A stretch of 64,000 nucleotides of DNA from Theropithecus gelada (GCF_003255815.1 NC_037670.1:67053064-67117063), one strand, 5' to 3'; positions 22,600 to 35,032 are shown, numbered from the stretch's first letter. Notes: generated from the letters alone by a model not told the origin. Made by a program: numbers and translations.

Positions 22600-23296
22600 G
22601 CGTATCTGTTGAAAACAAAACTAAAAGGAAGTATAAGAATGATGAGAATATCCTTCCAAATAGAGACTATCAAAAAAGCTATTTTATTTCAATTCTATAT
22701 ATAGTCCACAATATGATAATAAATATATATTCTATTTCTATTGAATGGGGTGTACGTATGTGTGTTTGAAAATTCTGGAATTGAAAAGTATAATAACTGA
22801 GATAAAAATTTTATCAGAAGCACTTAACAATGGATTTGAGCTGGCAGAATCAGCAAATGGGAAGATACGTCCATTGAGATGGTGCAATCTGAGGAACAGA
22901 AAGAAAATATAACAAAGAAAAATGAAAAGAGACTCAAGAGTACATCATAAGGAAAACCAATATGTGTGCAATATGAGTCACACCATGAGAAAAGAGAGAT
23001 GAGATATAAAGAATCAGAAAGAATATTTGAAAAAATAGTGTCCAAAATTTTCCAAATTTGATAAAAAATCATTAATCAAAAAACCATAAAAATTTACTCT
23101 CCAAGTAAAATAAACTCAAAGACATACACATCTACGTGTATCATAACAAAACTATCAACAATGACAAGGAGAGACTCTTGGGATCAGCAAGAAAGGTGAC
23201 GCATCACATATAAGGTATCCTCAATAAGACAGTTTATTGCTTATCACAGACAGTGGAGGCCAGAAGGCAGTGGGTACATATTTAAAGTGTTGAAAG
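22600..23296 (+). mobile_element. Old L1M ORF1, middle part
   Basis: Host L1M resumes. 22765-22800 ('ctggaattgaaaagtataataactgag') and 23160-23290 ('gcaagaaaggtgacgcatcac', 'gaggccagaaggcagtggg', 'aaagtgttgaaag') follow L1M ORF1 in order. Stops occur throughout. Confidence 0.72.
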
Positions 23297-24322
23297 GGTC
23301 GCTTCCAAAATGGCCAAATAGGAACAGTTACAGTCAGCAGCTCCCAGCAAGATTGACACAGAAGATGGGTGATTTCTACATTTCCAACTGAGGTACCTGG
23401 TTCATCTCACTGGGACTGGTTGAACAGTGGGTGCAGCCACGGAGGAAGAGCTGAAGCACAGTGGGGTGTCACCTCACCCAGGAAGCACAAGGAGTCAGGG
23501 GATTTCCCTTTCCTAGCCAAGGGAAGCCATGACAGACTGTACCTGGAGAAACAGTACACTTCTGATCAAATATTGCACTTTTCCCACAGTCTTAGCAACC
23601 AGCAGATGAGGAGATATCCATTCATGCCTGGCTCGGTGTGTCCCACACCCACGAAGCCTTGCTCACTGCTAGCGCAGCAGTCTGAGATCAACCTGTGACA
23701 CTGCAGCTTGACACAGGGAGGGGCATCCTCCATTGCTGAGGCTTGAGTAGCTCACAGTGTACACAAAGAGGCCGGGAAGCACGAACTGGGTGGAGCCCAC
23801 TGCAGCTCAGCAAGGCCTACTGCCACTATAGATTCCATCTCTGGGGGCAGGGCATAGTAGAACAAAAAGCAGGAGACAGCTTCTGCAGACTCAAATGTCC
23901 TGTCTGACAGCTCTAAAGAGAGCAGTGGTTTTCTCAGCAGGGTGTTCCAGCTCTGAGAATGAACCGACTGCCTCCTCAAGTGGGTCCCTGACCCTCGTGT
24001 AGCCTGACTGGGAAACACTTCCCAGTAGGGGCTGACAGACACCTCAAATAGGCGGGTGCCTCTCTGTGACAAAGCTTCCAGAGGAGGATCAGGCAGCAAT
24101 ATTTGCTGTTCTACAGCCTCCATGGGTGATACCCAGGCAAACAGGGTCTGGAGTGGACTTCTAGCAAACTTGAACAGACCTGCAGCTGAGAGGTCTGACT
24201 GTTAGAAGGAAAACTAACAAACAGAAAGGAATGGCATCAACATCAACCAAAAGGACATCCACACCAAAACCCCATCTGTAGGTCACCAACATCAAAAACC
24301 AAAGGTACATAAAACCACAAAG

Positions 24323-25343
24323 ATGGGGAGAAACCAGAGCAGAAAAGTTGAAAATATCAAAAAAACAGAGCACCTCTTCTCCTCCAAAGGATTGTAGCTC
24401 CTTGCTAGCCAGGGAACAAAGCTGGATGGAGAATGAGTTTGACAAGTTGATAGAAGTACGTTTCAAAGGTCGGTAATAACAAACTTCTCTGAGCTAAAGG
24501 AGCATGTTCTAACCCATCACAGGAAGCTAAAAATCTTGAAAAAAAGGTTAGACAAATGGCTAACTAGAATAAACAGTGTAGAGAATACCTTAAATGACCT
24601 GATGGAGCTGAAAACCATGGCACAAGAACTTTGTGACACATACACAAGCTTCAATAGCCAATTCTATCAAGTGGAAGAAAGGATATCAGTGATTTAAGAT
24701 CAAATTAATGAAATAAAGTGAGAAGACAAGATTAGAGAAAACGAGTGAAAAGAAATGAACAAAGCTTCCAAGATATATGGGACTATATGAAAAGACCAAA
24801 TCTACGTTTGATTGGTGTACTGGAAAGTGACAGGGAGAATGGAACCAAGTTAGAAAATACTCTTCAGGATATTCTACAGAACTCCCCTAGCCTAGCAAGG
24901 CAGGCCAACATTCAAATTCAGGAAATACAGAGAACACTACAAAGATACACCTCAAGAAGAGCAGCCCCCAAGACACATAACTGTCAGGTTCACCCAGGCT
25001 GAAATGAAGGAAAACATGTTAAGGACAGCCAGAGAGAAACATCAGGTTACCCACAAAGGGAAGCCCATCAGACTAACAGTGGATATCTCAGCAGAAACCC
25101 TACAAGCCAGAAGAGACTGGGGACCAATATTCAGCATTCTTAAAGAAAAGAATTTTCACCCCAGAATCTCACATCCAGCCAAACTAAGCTTCATAAATGA
25201 AGGAGAAATAAAATACTTTACAGACAGGTAAATGCTGAGAGATTTGTCACTGACAGGCCTGCCTTACAAGAGCTCCTGAAGGAAGCACTAAACATGGAAA
25301 GGAACAACTGGTACCAGCCACTGCAAAAACATGCCAAATTGTA
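24323..25343 (+). pseudogene. L1 ORF1 (RNA-binding protein) pseudogene
   Basis: ORF1p is the L1 nucleic-acid chaperone: coiled coil, RRM and C-terminal domain. Here the ATG region at 24323 is followed by frameshifts and stops, leaving open pieces at 24745-25002 (RRM start, RNEQSFQDIWDY) and 25004-25231 (C-terminal domain, KGKPIRLTVDISAETLQARR). Not functional. Confidence 0.85.
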
Positions 25344-25410
25344 AAGATCATTGACACTATGAAGAAACTGCATTAATTAACAGGCAAAATAACCAACTAC
25401 CATCAAAATA

Positions 25411-27816
25411 ATGGGATCAAATTCAAAGATAACAATATTAGCCTTAAATGTAAATGGGCTAAATGCCCCAATTAAAAGACACAGACTGGCAAATTGGATA
25501 AAGAGTCAAGACCCATTGGTGTGCTGTATTCAAGAGACCCATCTGAAATGCAAAGATGCACATAGGCTCAAAATAAAGGGATGGTGGAAGATCTACCAAG
25601 CAAATAGGAAGCAATAAAAAGCAGGGGTTACAATCCTAGTCTCTGATAAAACAGGCTTTAAACCAACAAAGATCAAAAGAGACAAAGAAGGCCACTACAT
25701 AATAGTAAAGGGATTTGCAAATCAATAAACATAATCCGTCATATAAACGGAACCAATGACGAAAACCACATGATTATTTTAATAGACGCAGAAAAGGCCT
25801 TTGAACAAAATTCAACAGCGCTTCATGTTAAAAAACTGTCAATAAACTAGGTATTGATGGAATGTATCTCAAAATAATAAGAGCTATTTATGACAAACCC
25901 ACAGCCAATATCATACTGAATGGACAAAAACTGGAAGCATTCCCTTTGAAAACTGGCACAAGACAAGGATGCCCTCTCTCACCACTCCTATTCAACATAG
26001 GGTTGGCAGTTCTGGCTAGGGCAGTCAGGCAAGAGAAGGAAATAAAGGGTATTCAATTAGGAAAAGAGGAAGTCAAATTGTCTCTGTTTGCAGGTGACAT
26101 GATTGTATATTTAGAAAACCCTATCGTCTCAGCCCAAAATCTCCTTAATCTGTTAAGCAACTTCAGTGAAGAGTCAGGATACAAAACCAATGTGCAAAAT
26201 CACAAGTATTCCTATACATCAATAATAGACAAATAGAAAGCCAAATCATGAGTGAACTCCCATTCACAATTACTTCAAAGATAATAAAATACTTAGGAAT
26301 TTAACTTACAAGGAATGTGAAGGACATCTTCAAGGAGAACTACAAACCACTGCTCAATGAAATAAAAGAGAACACAAACAAATGGAAGAACATTCCATGC
26401 TCATGGATGGGAAGAATCACTATCGTGAAAATGGCCATACTGCCCAAGGTAATTTACAAATTCAATGCTATCCCCATCCAGCTACCACTGACTTTCTTCA
26501 CAGAATTGGAAACAACTACTTTAAAGTTCATGTGGAACCAAAAAAGAGCCCGCATCTCCAAGGCAATCCTAAGCAAAAAGAACAAAGCTGGGGACATCAT
26601 GCTACCTGACTTCAAACTATACTACAAGACTACAGTAACCAAGAGAGCATGGTACTGGTACCAAAACAAATATATAGACCAATGGAACAGAACAGAGGCC
26701 TCAGAAATAACACCACACATCTACAACCATCTGATTTTTGATAAACCTGAAAAATCAAGAAATGGGGAAAGGATTCCCTGTTTAATAAACGGTGCTGGGA
26801 AAATTGGCTAGCCATATGTAGAAACTTGAAACTGGATCCCTTCCTTACACCATATACAAAAATTAACTCAAGATGGATAAAATACTTAAATGTAACACCT
26901 AAACCATAAAAAAATCTAGAAGAAAACCTAGGCAATACCATTCAGGACATAGGCTTGTGCAAAGACTTCAAGAGTAAAACACTAAAACCAATGGCAACAA
27001 AAGCCAAAATAGACAAATAGAATCTAATTAAACTAAAGAGCTTCTGCACAGAGAAAGAAACTATCATCAGCTTGAACAGGCAACCTATAGAATGGGAGAA
27101 AATCTTTGCAATCTATCCATCTGACAAATGGCTAACATCCAGAATCTACAAAGAACTTAAACAAATTTACAAGAAAAAAACAAACAACCCCATCAAAAAG
27201 TGGGTAAAGGATATGAATAGACACTTTTTCAAAAGAAGACATTTATGTAGCCAACAGACATATGAAAAAATGCTCATCATCACTGGTCATCAGAGAAATG
27301 CAAATAAAAACTATGATGAGATACCATCTCACGCCACTTAGAATGGTGATCATTAAAAAGTCAAGAAACAACAGATACTGGAGAAGATGTGGAGAAATAG
27401 GAATACTTTTACACTGCTGATGGGAGTGTAAATTAGTTCAACCATTGTGGAAGACTGTGTGGCGATTCCTCGAGGATCTAGAACTAGAAATGCCATTTGA
27501 CCCAGTGATCCCATTACTTGGTATATACCCAAAGGATTACAAATCATGCTACTATAAAGACATATGCACACGTATGTTTATTGCAGCACTATTCACAATA
27601 GCAAAGACTTGGAACCAACCAAATTTCCATCAATGATAGACTGGATTAAGAAAATGTGGCACATATATACCATTGAATACTATGCAGCCATAAAAAAGGA
27701 TGAGCTCATGTCCTTTGCAGGGACATGGATGAAGCTAGAAACCATCATTCTAAGCAAACTATCACAAGGACAGAAAACCAAACATCGCATGTTCTCACTC
27801 ATAGATGGGAGTTGAC
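25411..27816 (+). pseudogene. L1 ORF2 pseudogene with endonuclease-to-RT deletion and mutated palm
   Basis: The endonuclease start is legible (ITILALNVNGLNAPIKRHRL, 25411-25617) but stops at codon 69. Sequence then jumps at about 25711 from the endonuclease to the reverse transcriptase. The palm catalytic box reads FAGD at 26087-26098 instead of FADD. Later open pieces (26317-26811, 27072-27341, 27564-27815) cover the thumb, the C-terminal segment and the extreme C-terminus. No activity is possible. Confidence 0.88.
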
Positions 27817-28036
27817 AACAAGAACACATGGACACAGGGTGAGGAACATCACACACCGGGGCTTGTCAGTGGGTTGTGGGCTGGGGGAGGGATAGCAGTA
27901 GGAGAAATACCTAATGTAAATGGCAAGTTGATACGTGCAGCACACCAACATGGCACATGTATACCTAGGTAACAAACCTGCACGTTGTGCATGTGTGCAC
28001 ACCCTAGAAGTGTAATTTAAAATTTTTTTTTAATAA

Positions 28037-28248
28037 TGTTGAAAGAAAGTATTGTCAAGCAAAAATTCTATGGCTAGCAAAACTATCCTTCAAAAATGAA
28101 AGAGAAGTAAGATGTTTCCACATAAACGAAAACTGACAGAATTCTTCACTAGCAGATTTTGCCTAAAAGAAATAATAATAGGTGACTTTCATGATAAAAA
28201 TGGAAGAACACTAGGCTAACTTAAATTCATATTAAGAAATAAAAAGTG
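28037..28248 (+). mobile_element. Old L1M ORF1, 3' part
   Basis: Host L1M resumes with the first bases duplicated. 'aattctatggctagcaaaactatccttcaaaaatg' and the 'cagaattcttcactagcag' region are the end of L1M ORF1. Confidence 0.72.
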
Positions 28249-28523
28249 CCGTCTGGGCGTGGTGGCTCACTCCTGTAATCCCAGCACTTTGGGAGGCTGA
28301 AGCGGACACATCAGGAGATCAGGAGATCGAGATCATCCTGGCTAACACAGTGAAAGCCCATCTCTATTAAAAATACAAAAACTTAGCCAGGCGTGGTGGT
28401 GGACACCTGTAGTCCCAGCTACTTAGGAGGCTAAGGCAGGAGAATGGCGTGAACCCAGGAGACAGAGCTTGCAGTGAACCGAGATCACGCCACTGCACTC
28501 CAGCCTGGGCAACAGAGTAAGAC
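28249..28523 (+). mobile_element. AluY/S, lacking poly(A) tail
   Basis: Sense Alu with moderate divergence ('ggcgtggtggtggacacctgtagtccc'). The 3' end stops at 'gagtaagacg' with no A tail, so the tail was lost or the 3' end deleted. Confidence 0.88.
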
Positions 28524-29545
28524 GTAAAGCTGGCCTCACGGGTAAATATGAAGGACAGTATATAGGTGTATTTTTTGTTTTTTATAATTTTTTTCTGCTA
28601 CCTGATTTAAAAGATAATTGCATAAAGATAAATGCATAAAAGATAATTGCATAAAGCAATAGTTATAAATTTGTGCTGGGGGGCATAAAATCTATGAAGA
28701 TGTAATTTGTACAATAATGAGAGCACAAAGGAGAGGGTATGAAGAATGAAGGTATATTGGATAAATTTATACATTCCTAGTTGAAATTAAGTTGATATTA
28801 ATTATACAATATATATAACTATATTGTTAAAAGTTGTGACCTGTTGTCTCCAAGGCAATCACTAAGGAAATAATTTTAAATATAGTGAAACAACAGAAAA
28901 ACTAAAGTTGTACAATACAAAACATCAATGTTTACCAAAGAAGGTACTAACAAAGGAATAAAGAAACAAAAAGACTTAAGACATATAGAAAACAAATAAT
29001 AAAGTTGCAGTTGTCAATCCTTCATATCAGTAACTACATGAAATGTAAATGGATTAAAAAATCAATCATATGACATATGCACATGACAGATGTATTGAAA
29101 GAATGAAATTTTTAAAATAATCCCACTAAATGCTTTTTATAAAACACACTTTAGATTCAAAGACACAAATAGGTTAAAAATAAAATGATAGAAAGGATAT
29201 TATCCTGAAAACAGTCAAAAAAAGAAAGATGATGCATCTATACTAATGTCAGACAAAATAGTTTAAGACGAAATGATTAGTCAACACGAAGAAGTAAGTT
29301 TTATAATAATAAACATGTAAATTCATCAGGAAGACGTAAGAATTGTATACATATGTTGATCTAACAACATAGTTGCAAATTACATAAAGCAAAACTACTA
29401 TAATTGAAGGGAAAATACAATATAAACAATAATAGATGCATATGCTGATACAATACTCTCAATAATAATACAGAACAACTAAAATTGTAAAAAATCCGCA
29501 AGTATATAAGACTTGAAAAATATTGACTAACTTGACTCAACTGAT
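28524..29545 (+). mobile_element. Old L1M inter-ORF region and ORF2 endonuclease start
   Basis: 28540-29045 follows the L1M inter-ORF spacer. 29140-29510 follows the endonuclease coding region ('caaagacacaaataggttaaaaataaaatgatag', 'aattgaagggaaaatacaat'). This is the last visible part of the L1M that began at 16575. Confidence 0.7.
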
Positions 29546-30015
29546 GCATTTTACTGAAATATGATTCACATGCCACAACATTTATTCTTTTAAAATATAT
29601 AGTTCTTAGTTGTTTTTGTAAATTCACAAAATTGTGCAATCACTACCACTATCTAATTCTGAAATGTTTTATCACCTCAGAAAGAAACCCTGTACCTATG
29701 AGCAGTCAGGTCCTATTCCTCCCTTCCTTCACTCCAACCCCAGGAAAATACTAATCTGTTTTCTGTAACTGTGGATAAGCCTATTTTGGGCAGTTCATAT
29801 TAATGGAATGAGGCAATATGTAGCCTTTGTGTCTGGCATTGCTAACAATGTTCTCAAAGTTTATCTAGTTGTGGCATAAATCAAGACTTCCCTCATTTTA
29901 ATGGCTGAATAATATTTCATTGTGTTTACCTGTTACTAGGTTGTTGTACATATGGGTTGTTTCAACTTTGGGGCTATAGTTAATGATGCTGATATGAACA
30001 TTCATGTATAAGAAA
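29546..30015 (-). mobile_element. Old L1M 3' end, antisense
   Basis: Reverse complement of an L1M 3' UTR and ORF2 tail ('ttttactgaaatatgattcac' to 'atgctgatatgaacattcatg'), truncated at the right. Confidence 0.7.
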
Positions 30016-30239
30016 ATCAATTTCAGTAAAATGTAGAAATTAAACTCCAATATAGCTGAATTTCTTTCATTATTCTTATGCTATCATTGTTATATATGCT
30101 ACATATTTATATGTACATACATATTTCATAATTCATATTTTATAAACTTAGCCATATATTTATCATCATTATCATATGAATTGTCTTTCTAATATGTTAA
30201 AATAACAGAAGAGAAAATACGTTTATACTGTCTCTTCTA
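30016..30239. other. Unassigned AT-rich DNA
   Basis: Nothing recognised in this short AT-rich stretch. Confidence 0.35.
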
Positions 30240-31420
30240 TTTACCCAAATAGTTATTTGGCCATGTTCGCTATTTCTTTTTGTGGATTCAAGTTAACAGT
30301 GGTGTCATTTCCTTTCTAATTTCCTTGTTATTTCTTGTAAGGTAGGTCAGTTATCACTAAATTCTCTAAATCTCTGTTTACTTTGAAATAGCTTTATTTT
30401 GCCTTCAATTTTGGTGAGTAATTTTGCTAGAAATAAAATTTTTGGTTGACAAGAGTGTTTGCTGCTACTGTTTTAACCTTTTGGACATGTTATCTGATCT
30501 GTCCACCACCTCCTGGCTTTTGGTAAAAAAAATCAGCTATTGATCTTTGAGGTTCCTCTATATGGAATGAACATGATTTGCTTTCTCCTAGCTTGTTCAG
30601 ATTATTTCTTCGTCTTTGGCTATCGGTGTTTTGATTATAGTACATCTCAGTATGAATCCCTTTCTGTTTGTTCTACTCAGAATTTGTTTAGGTTCTTAGA
30701 TATGTTGGCAAAAGTTTCTCATGCTTTATGGTATTCTACAAGTCTTTGAGACTTTGTTTGTTTTTTATTCCTTTTTCTTTCTGTTCTACAGGTTGCATAA
30801 TTTTTGTTTGTCTATATTCAAGTTTGCTTGTTTTGCCAGCTCAAATCTGTTCTTGAGTCCCTTTAGTAACAATTTCACTTCAGCTGTTATCCATTTAAAC
30901 TTTAAAGTTTCTGCTTGATTTTTAAAATAATTTTTGTCGAATTGATAGTCTCTTTGATAGATAATTATCATAGATAGATATGAAGCCATATCTTCATTAA
31001 ACATGGCTTTCTTTGATGCTTTGAACATATTTATAGCAACTTATCTGCTAAATATAACATCTGGCTCCCTAGTGCTCAACCATTTTCTAGTGATGTGTCA
31101 CAGTGTCCTGTGCCTTTGAGTGTCTCATATTTTGTTGCTGTTCTTGAAAACTGGACATCGTAAATAATATATGGCAGCAACCCTGTATTCTCATTCCCCT
31201 CTGGAAGCTTGTTGCTCTTATGGCTTATTTGCTTATTGACTTCCCCAGACCAAATCTATAGAATCTCTCTTTGCTGCTGTGTGTGGTCACTGATGTATCT
31301 GCCCAGTGCTTTTTAAATTCTGTGTTTTTGTGGGGGGTGGGGGTGAGGGATTGTTGTTGTTGTTGTTGTTTTGAGCCCAGCCTTGTAGGAGCGGACCCTG
31401 AGTTAACAAAGCTTTCTTGC
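30240..31420 (-). mobile_element. Old L1M/HAL1-like ORF1 and 5' region, antisense
   Basis: The plus strand reads like reverse-complemented L1M ORF1 and its upstream leader: 30290-30790 as the ORF1 body, and 31070-31170 as the '...gttcttgaaaactggacat' leader phrase. The same phrases recur at 36040-37010, so two related copies lie about 6 kb apart in the same orientation. Contains a (TTG)n run at 31351-31371. Confidence 0.55.
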
Positions 31421-32640
31421 CAGAAGTTTTGCTGAAACACATTGAACCGGTTCAACTTCTACTTTTTCCTGGTGGATCTATGTTTGGTTTGGGAAATACA
31501 TTCTAAGTCTGTGAAGTTTACGTATCTGCCCAGCTTTTGCTTTCTGCATGTGCCAGATCTCACATTCATCCAGGGATGTTAAGACTTTCTTTGTCTTTCC
31601 AGAACATGTGTAAAATCTTGCACATGTATGTCACCCTAATACCATCTATGGTATGACTATAAAGTTGCTTATCAAAGTCCACTTTCACTATCTTATTTCC
31701 GAGAAGTCCTTGCTATATTTCTTGCTGTTCTGCCAGTTTGCTGCATGTCCTAATCATTTTTGCAACCACAAAATTTTGTTTATTGGTTACCTTTGAGATT
31801 TATATCATTTTCTGACAATGCCCCTGGGGACTTGGATATTTTCAAGTCTTCCTCCTGTGGCAGCAAGGCTGCCAGTCCTCATGGGATGCCCCAACACTTG
31901 TTGTAACTTATGCCATGAACTGTGGGTGAGGGTGGGGGAAATGGTTGCAGCCCCAGGCTAAACAAGTGGGTCCAGTTGTATCACTGCTTTTTGTGAAGGA
32001 GCTAGTCCAAGCTCCTTACTCAGCTATTCCAGATGTTAGCACCTATCAATATTTTATTCCATTTTGAAATTGCTCCCAAAATAAGAAGTGTTTTACAGAT
32101 CTTCATTTTTCAGTGCCTATTCTAAGGCTTGATACACATTAGAATATCTATAAATTATCTTGAGTAAATAATAAAAAGCCTATTTTAAGAAGTCAGCATA
32201 AAGGACAGGACTTTGAATAGCCATCAGTTTAAAGTATTTCTTTACTTGTGTCATAGAATTATTTCTCTTGTAAAACAACCAGATGATCATACTATGAACT
32301 CTTCCAATTTCAGGCAAGCACAGAAACAAAGATTTATAAATATCAACTGAGAAATGCAGATTCAGAAAGGAATAATTAAATTTCCTAGAGCTAAAAATCT
32401 TGTAAGAATAAAAACAAACATGGTCCACTTTAGGGATTGTGAGTTCGATGTTACAATTACACAAATTATAATAATAATATGCCAGTATATTTTATTATTT
32501 TAGAAGAAAGGACTTCCATATTCTAATAATAGTAATAATGGCAATAATAATAATAATAATGAAAAATACTGTTTTCAGAAAGTGGAATATTAAAACCACT
32601 CATTACGATGAGTGACTCATCATAATTTTCAGCCCTTGGA
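31421..32640. other. Unassigned intergenic DNA
   Basis: No gene seen. (AAT)n-rich patches at 32466-32485 and 32525-32562 are the only clear feature. Confidence 0.4.
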
Positions 32641-32840
32641 CCTTGTGTATGAGCTACAATTTTACACACGCATCCAATAATTCATTTAATAAATAAAACA
32701 TGTGTGCCAGGTTCTGAAGGCACAAAGATGAGTCATCTCCACTTTGCCTTCAGGATATCACAGCCCAGGGAAAAACACAGATCTGTAAGTGGGTAATTAC
32801 CATAAAAAGTAGTACTAAAAATAAGTAGAAGGAGGATTTA
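32641..32840 (+). mobile_element. Ancient L2/MIR-class fragment
   Basis: 'aataattcatttaataaataaaacatgtgtgccaggttctgaaggcacaaagatgag' and the following 'agtgggtaattacc' recall the conserved 3' part of ancient LINE2/MIR-class repeats. Confidence 0.45.
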
Positions 32841-33089
32841 ATAGGCCAACCTATTAATTATGATAATATAAAGTGAAATGAGTTAGTATTTGTAAACTAT
32901 AGACCACTGTCCCATACTAGCAAGTGACAAATGGATGTTTGTGTCTTAGGAAAAAAAAAGGATTCAGCGTGGAAACAGCTCTGGATACTCCTCATTCTTC
33001 ACCTTGCCCACAATAAGTACTCAGTCAATATCTAAATGGGTGAACAAGTTTACCTTTTTAGATGTTAGGTCAGGAAAAGAGAAGACATT
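32841..33089. other. Unassigned intergenic DNA
   Basis: No recognisable feature in this short stretch. Confidence 0.35.
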
Positions 33090-33540
33090 TTCCTACTCTT
33101 CGATGGGTTGAAAATACTAGTACTAGCTTAAACCAATATTTGGTAGACAAGATAGGGTGCGTTCAGGGTGGTATGGCTGTAGACTAATATTTGGTAGAAA
33201 ATCCACACATTAACTTTGCAATTTCTAATTTCCCTTTTGATTTCTTCTTTAACAATGTATTACTGATTTGTTTGGTTGGATGGTTTGGTTGGCTTCCAAT
33301 ATTTGGGCATTTTAAATGTATTGGTATCTAATGTATTTCTATCTTTGTTAGGGAACTTGTTTGTATAATGTGAAGTTTTCTATATTTACTTATGGCTCTG
33401 AAGGTGTTCCATCTTGGTTTATGTCCATATGCACTTGAACATAGTGTTTTCTACTGTCATTGGGCAAAATGTTCTATAAATGTCAATAAGGTCACGTTGG
33501 TTGATAGCTTAATCCAAGTATTCTATCTTCTTAATGATTT
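33090..33540 (-). mobile_element. Old L1M ORF2 fragment, antisense
   Basis: Reverse-complement match to L1 ORF2 ('ttctttaacaatgtattactgatttg', 'tgcacttgaacatagtgttttctactg'). It continues at 33882, 34515 and 35033 between later insertions. Confidence 0.7.
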
Positions 33541-33881
33541 TCTCTCTCTCTCTCTCTTTTTTTTTTTTTTTTTTTTTTTTTTTGAGACAGAGTCTCACTC
33601 CATTGCCCAGGCTGCAGTGCAATGGCACTATCTCGGCTCACTGCAACCTCCACCTCCCGGGTTCAAGCAATTCTCCTGCCTCAGCCTCCTGAGTAGCTGG
33701 GATTACAGGCACCAGCCCCCACCCCAGCTAATTTTTTTTTTTTTTTTTTTTTTGTATTTTTAGTAGAGATGAGGTTTCACCATGTTGGCCAGCCTAGTCT
33801 CAAACTCCTGACCTCAGATGATCCACCTACCTTAGCCTCCCAAAGTGCTGGGATTACAGGCATGAGCCACCGCACCTGGCC
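33541..33881 (-). mobile_element. AluS, antisense, with (TC)n/T tract
   Basis: Full-length antisense Alu ending 'ggcc' at 33881. The left end is a (TC)n run leading into a long T tail (33557-33583), with a second T run at 33731-33752 replacing the A-rich linker. Confidence 0.92.
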
Positions 33882-33949
33882 TTTTGTCTTCTTGATCTAT
33901 CAGTTATAGAGAGAAAAAATCTGAAAATTTCTGATGTTAATTATACATT

Positions 33950-34514
33950 TGAAGTAAGACAGGTTCCCAGATGATCTTGGCCAATCCAGTTCTTCCCCCC
34001 AGCCTCCTTATAGTTCTCAAGATAACTATAGAATGTACTGAGAATGTAGTGCCCTGAGATAAGAAGAAACTGTCCAGAACAGACTGGGCTTTGTCCTTGT
34101 CCAACCCAGAGCAGAATGTCCTGCAAAAATTTAGCTTTGTGGCCCAGTTACCCTCGGGGTATAAAACCCAGAGTGGAATGCTTCCAGTGTCTCCCAGCTG
34201 TGGTGCAAAGTGGGACATGCACTTATGAGACTCCATCTGCCCTGTGCAACTCTCCCAAGACTTAGGGTCTGGCTGGCCATGATTCCAGGATTCTGTCAAT
34301 CCTTGCTGTCTATATTTGAGAAATAAAGTTGCTTTTCATAACTTGTGTGAGTGTTCTGTCTCACCAGACTCATACTATAGCAGTTGGACTTGTGCAATAT
34401 CTCTAGCAGACGGGTTTGTGCGAGACCTGCCAGATACAGGGTGCTTACCAGAAATTGGCATGTTTAGGGTCCTCTTTTGGAATTGATAATCAGTGCATGA
34501 TACTCTGCTGAACA
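33950..34514 (+). repeat. Solitary ERV LTR (ERV1-like, family not assigned)
   Basis: A 565 bp block interrupts the antisense L1 with TG...CA ends and an imperfect 5 bp duplication (acatt 33945-33949, acatc 34515-34519). On the plus strand it has a TATA box 'tataaaa' at 34160-34166 and AATAAA at 34322-34327, 160 bp apart as in a U3-R layout. No internal retroviral sequence adjoins it. Confidence 0.7.
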
Positions 34515-34623
34515 ACATCCATCTATTTCTCCTTACAGTTCTCATCAGTTTTGCTTCTATGCTTTGAAGCACTGTTGTTAATAGCACAAACATTTAAGAT
34601 TGCTGATTCCTCTTGACAAATTG
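34515..34623 (-). mobile_element. Old L1M ORF2 fragment between two LTRs, antisense
   Basis: 'tttctccttacagttctcatcagttttgcttc' continues the L1 ORF2 reverse complement. Confidence 0.65.
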
Positions 34624-34628
34624 ACCCC

Positions 34629-35032
34629 TGTTATAATTTGAATGTGTCTCTTTCAGATTTCAAGTGTTGCCAATATAATAGTAATAAAAGGAGGGGCCTT
34701 GAAGAAGTAATTAGGCCATGAGGGCTCTTTTCTCACAACCTTACTCCTATGGGCTATGAAGATATGGGATGAAGGCCTATATAAAAGAAGCTTCATGCAG
34801 TTTTTGGCTCTCTTGCGCCTTCTGCCACATGAGGACTCAGCATCTCTCCTCTCAGGAGGATGCAGCAACAAGGTGCCATCTTAGAAGAAGAAAGCCACCC
34901 TCACCAGACAACCAAGCCTGATGGAACTTTGATTTCAGATTTCCAACCTCCAGAACTGTGAGAAAATAAATGTCTGTTCTTTATGAATCACCCAGTCTAA
35001 CGTATTTTGTTATAGCAGCACAAACAAATACA
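34629..35032 (+). repeat. Solitary MaLR LTR (MST/MLT1-like)
   Basis: Starts TGTTATAATTTGAATGTG and ends in CA at 35032, with 5 bp flanks acccc (34624-34628) and accct (35033-35037). It has the 'aattaggccatgagggctc', 'cctccagaactgtgag' and 'attttgttatagcagc' phrases of MaLR LTRs, a TATA box at 34778-34786 and AATAAA at 34965-34970. Confidence 0.85.

Larger units (their letters stand above)
23297..28036 (+). mobile_element. L1PA-type element with 5' UTR, broken ORF1 and ORF2, and a 1.4 kb internal deletion
   Basis: Starts with a recognisable L1PA 5' end ('tccaaaatggccaaatagg') and ends with the L1 3' UTR and A-rich tail at about 28020-28034. It is flanked by 'tgttgaaag' (23288-23296 and 28037-28045), with an imperfect longer match outside. 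It disrupts ORF1 of an older L1M, which continues on both sides. Relative to the full-length copy at 46.5 kb it lacks the segment equivalent to about 48970-50390. Confidence 0.9.

Noticed and set aside
23752..24466. Minus-strand frames of 123 and 101 codons over the L1 5' UTR
   Set aside because: GC-richer L1 leader gives chance antisense frames. A parallel set occurs at 46547-47673 in the other L1.
33937..34299. 120-codon minus-strand frame
   Set aside because: Runs antisense through the solitary LTR, and no known domain is visible.
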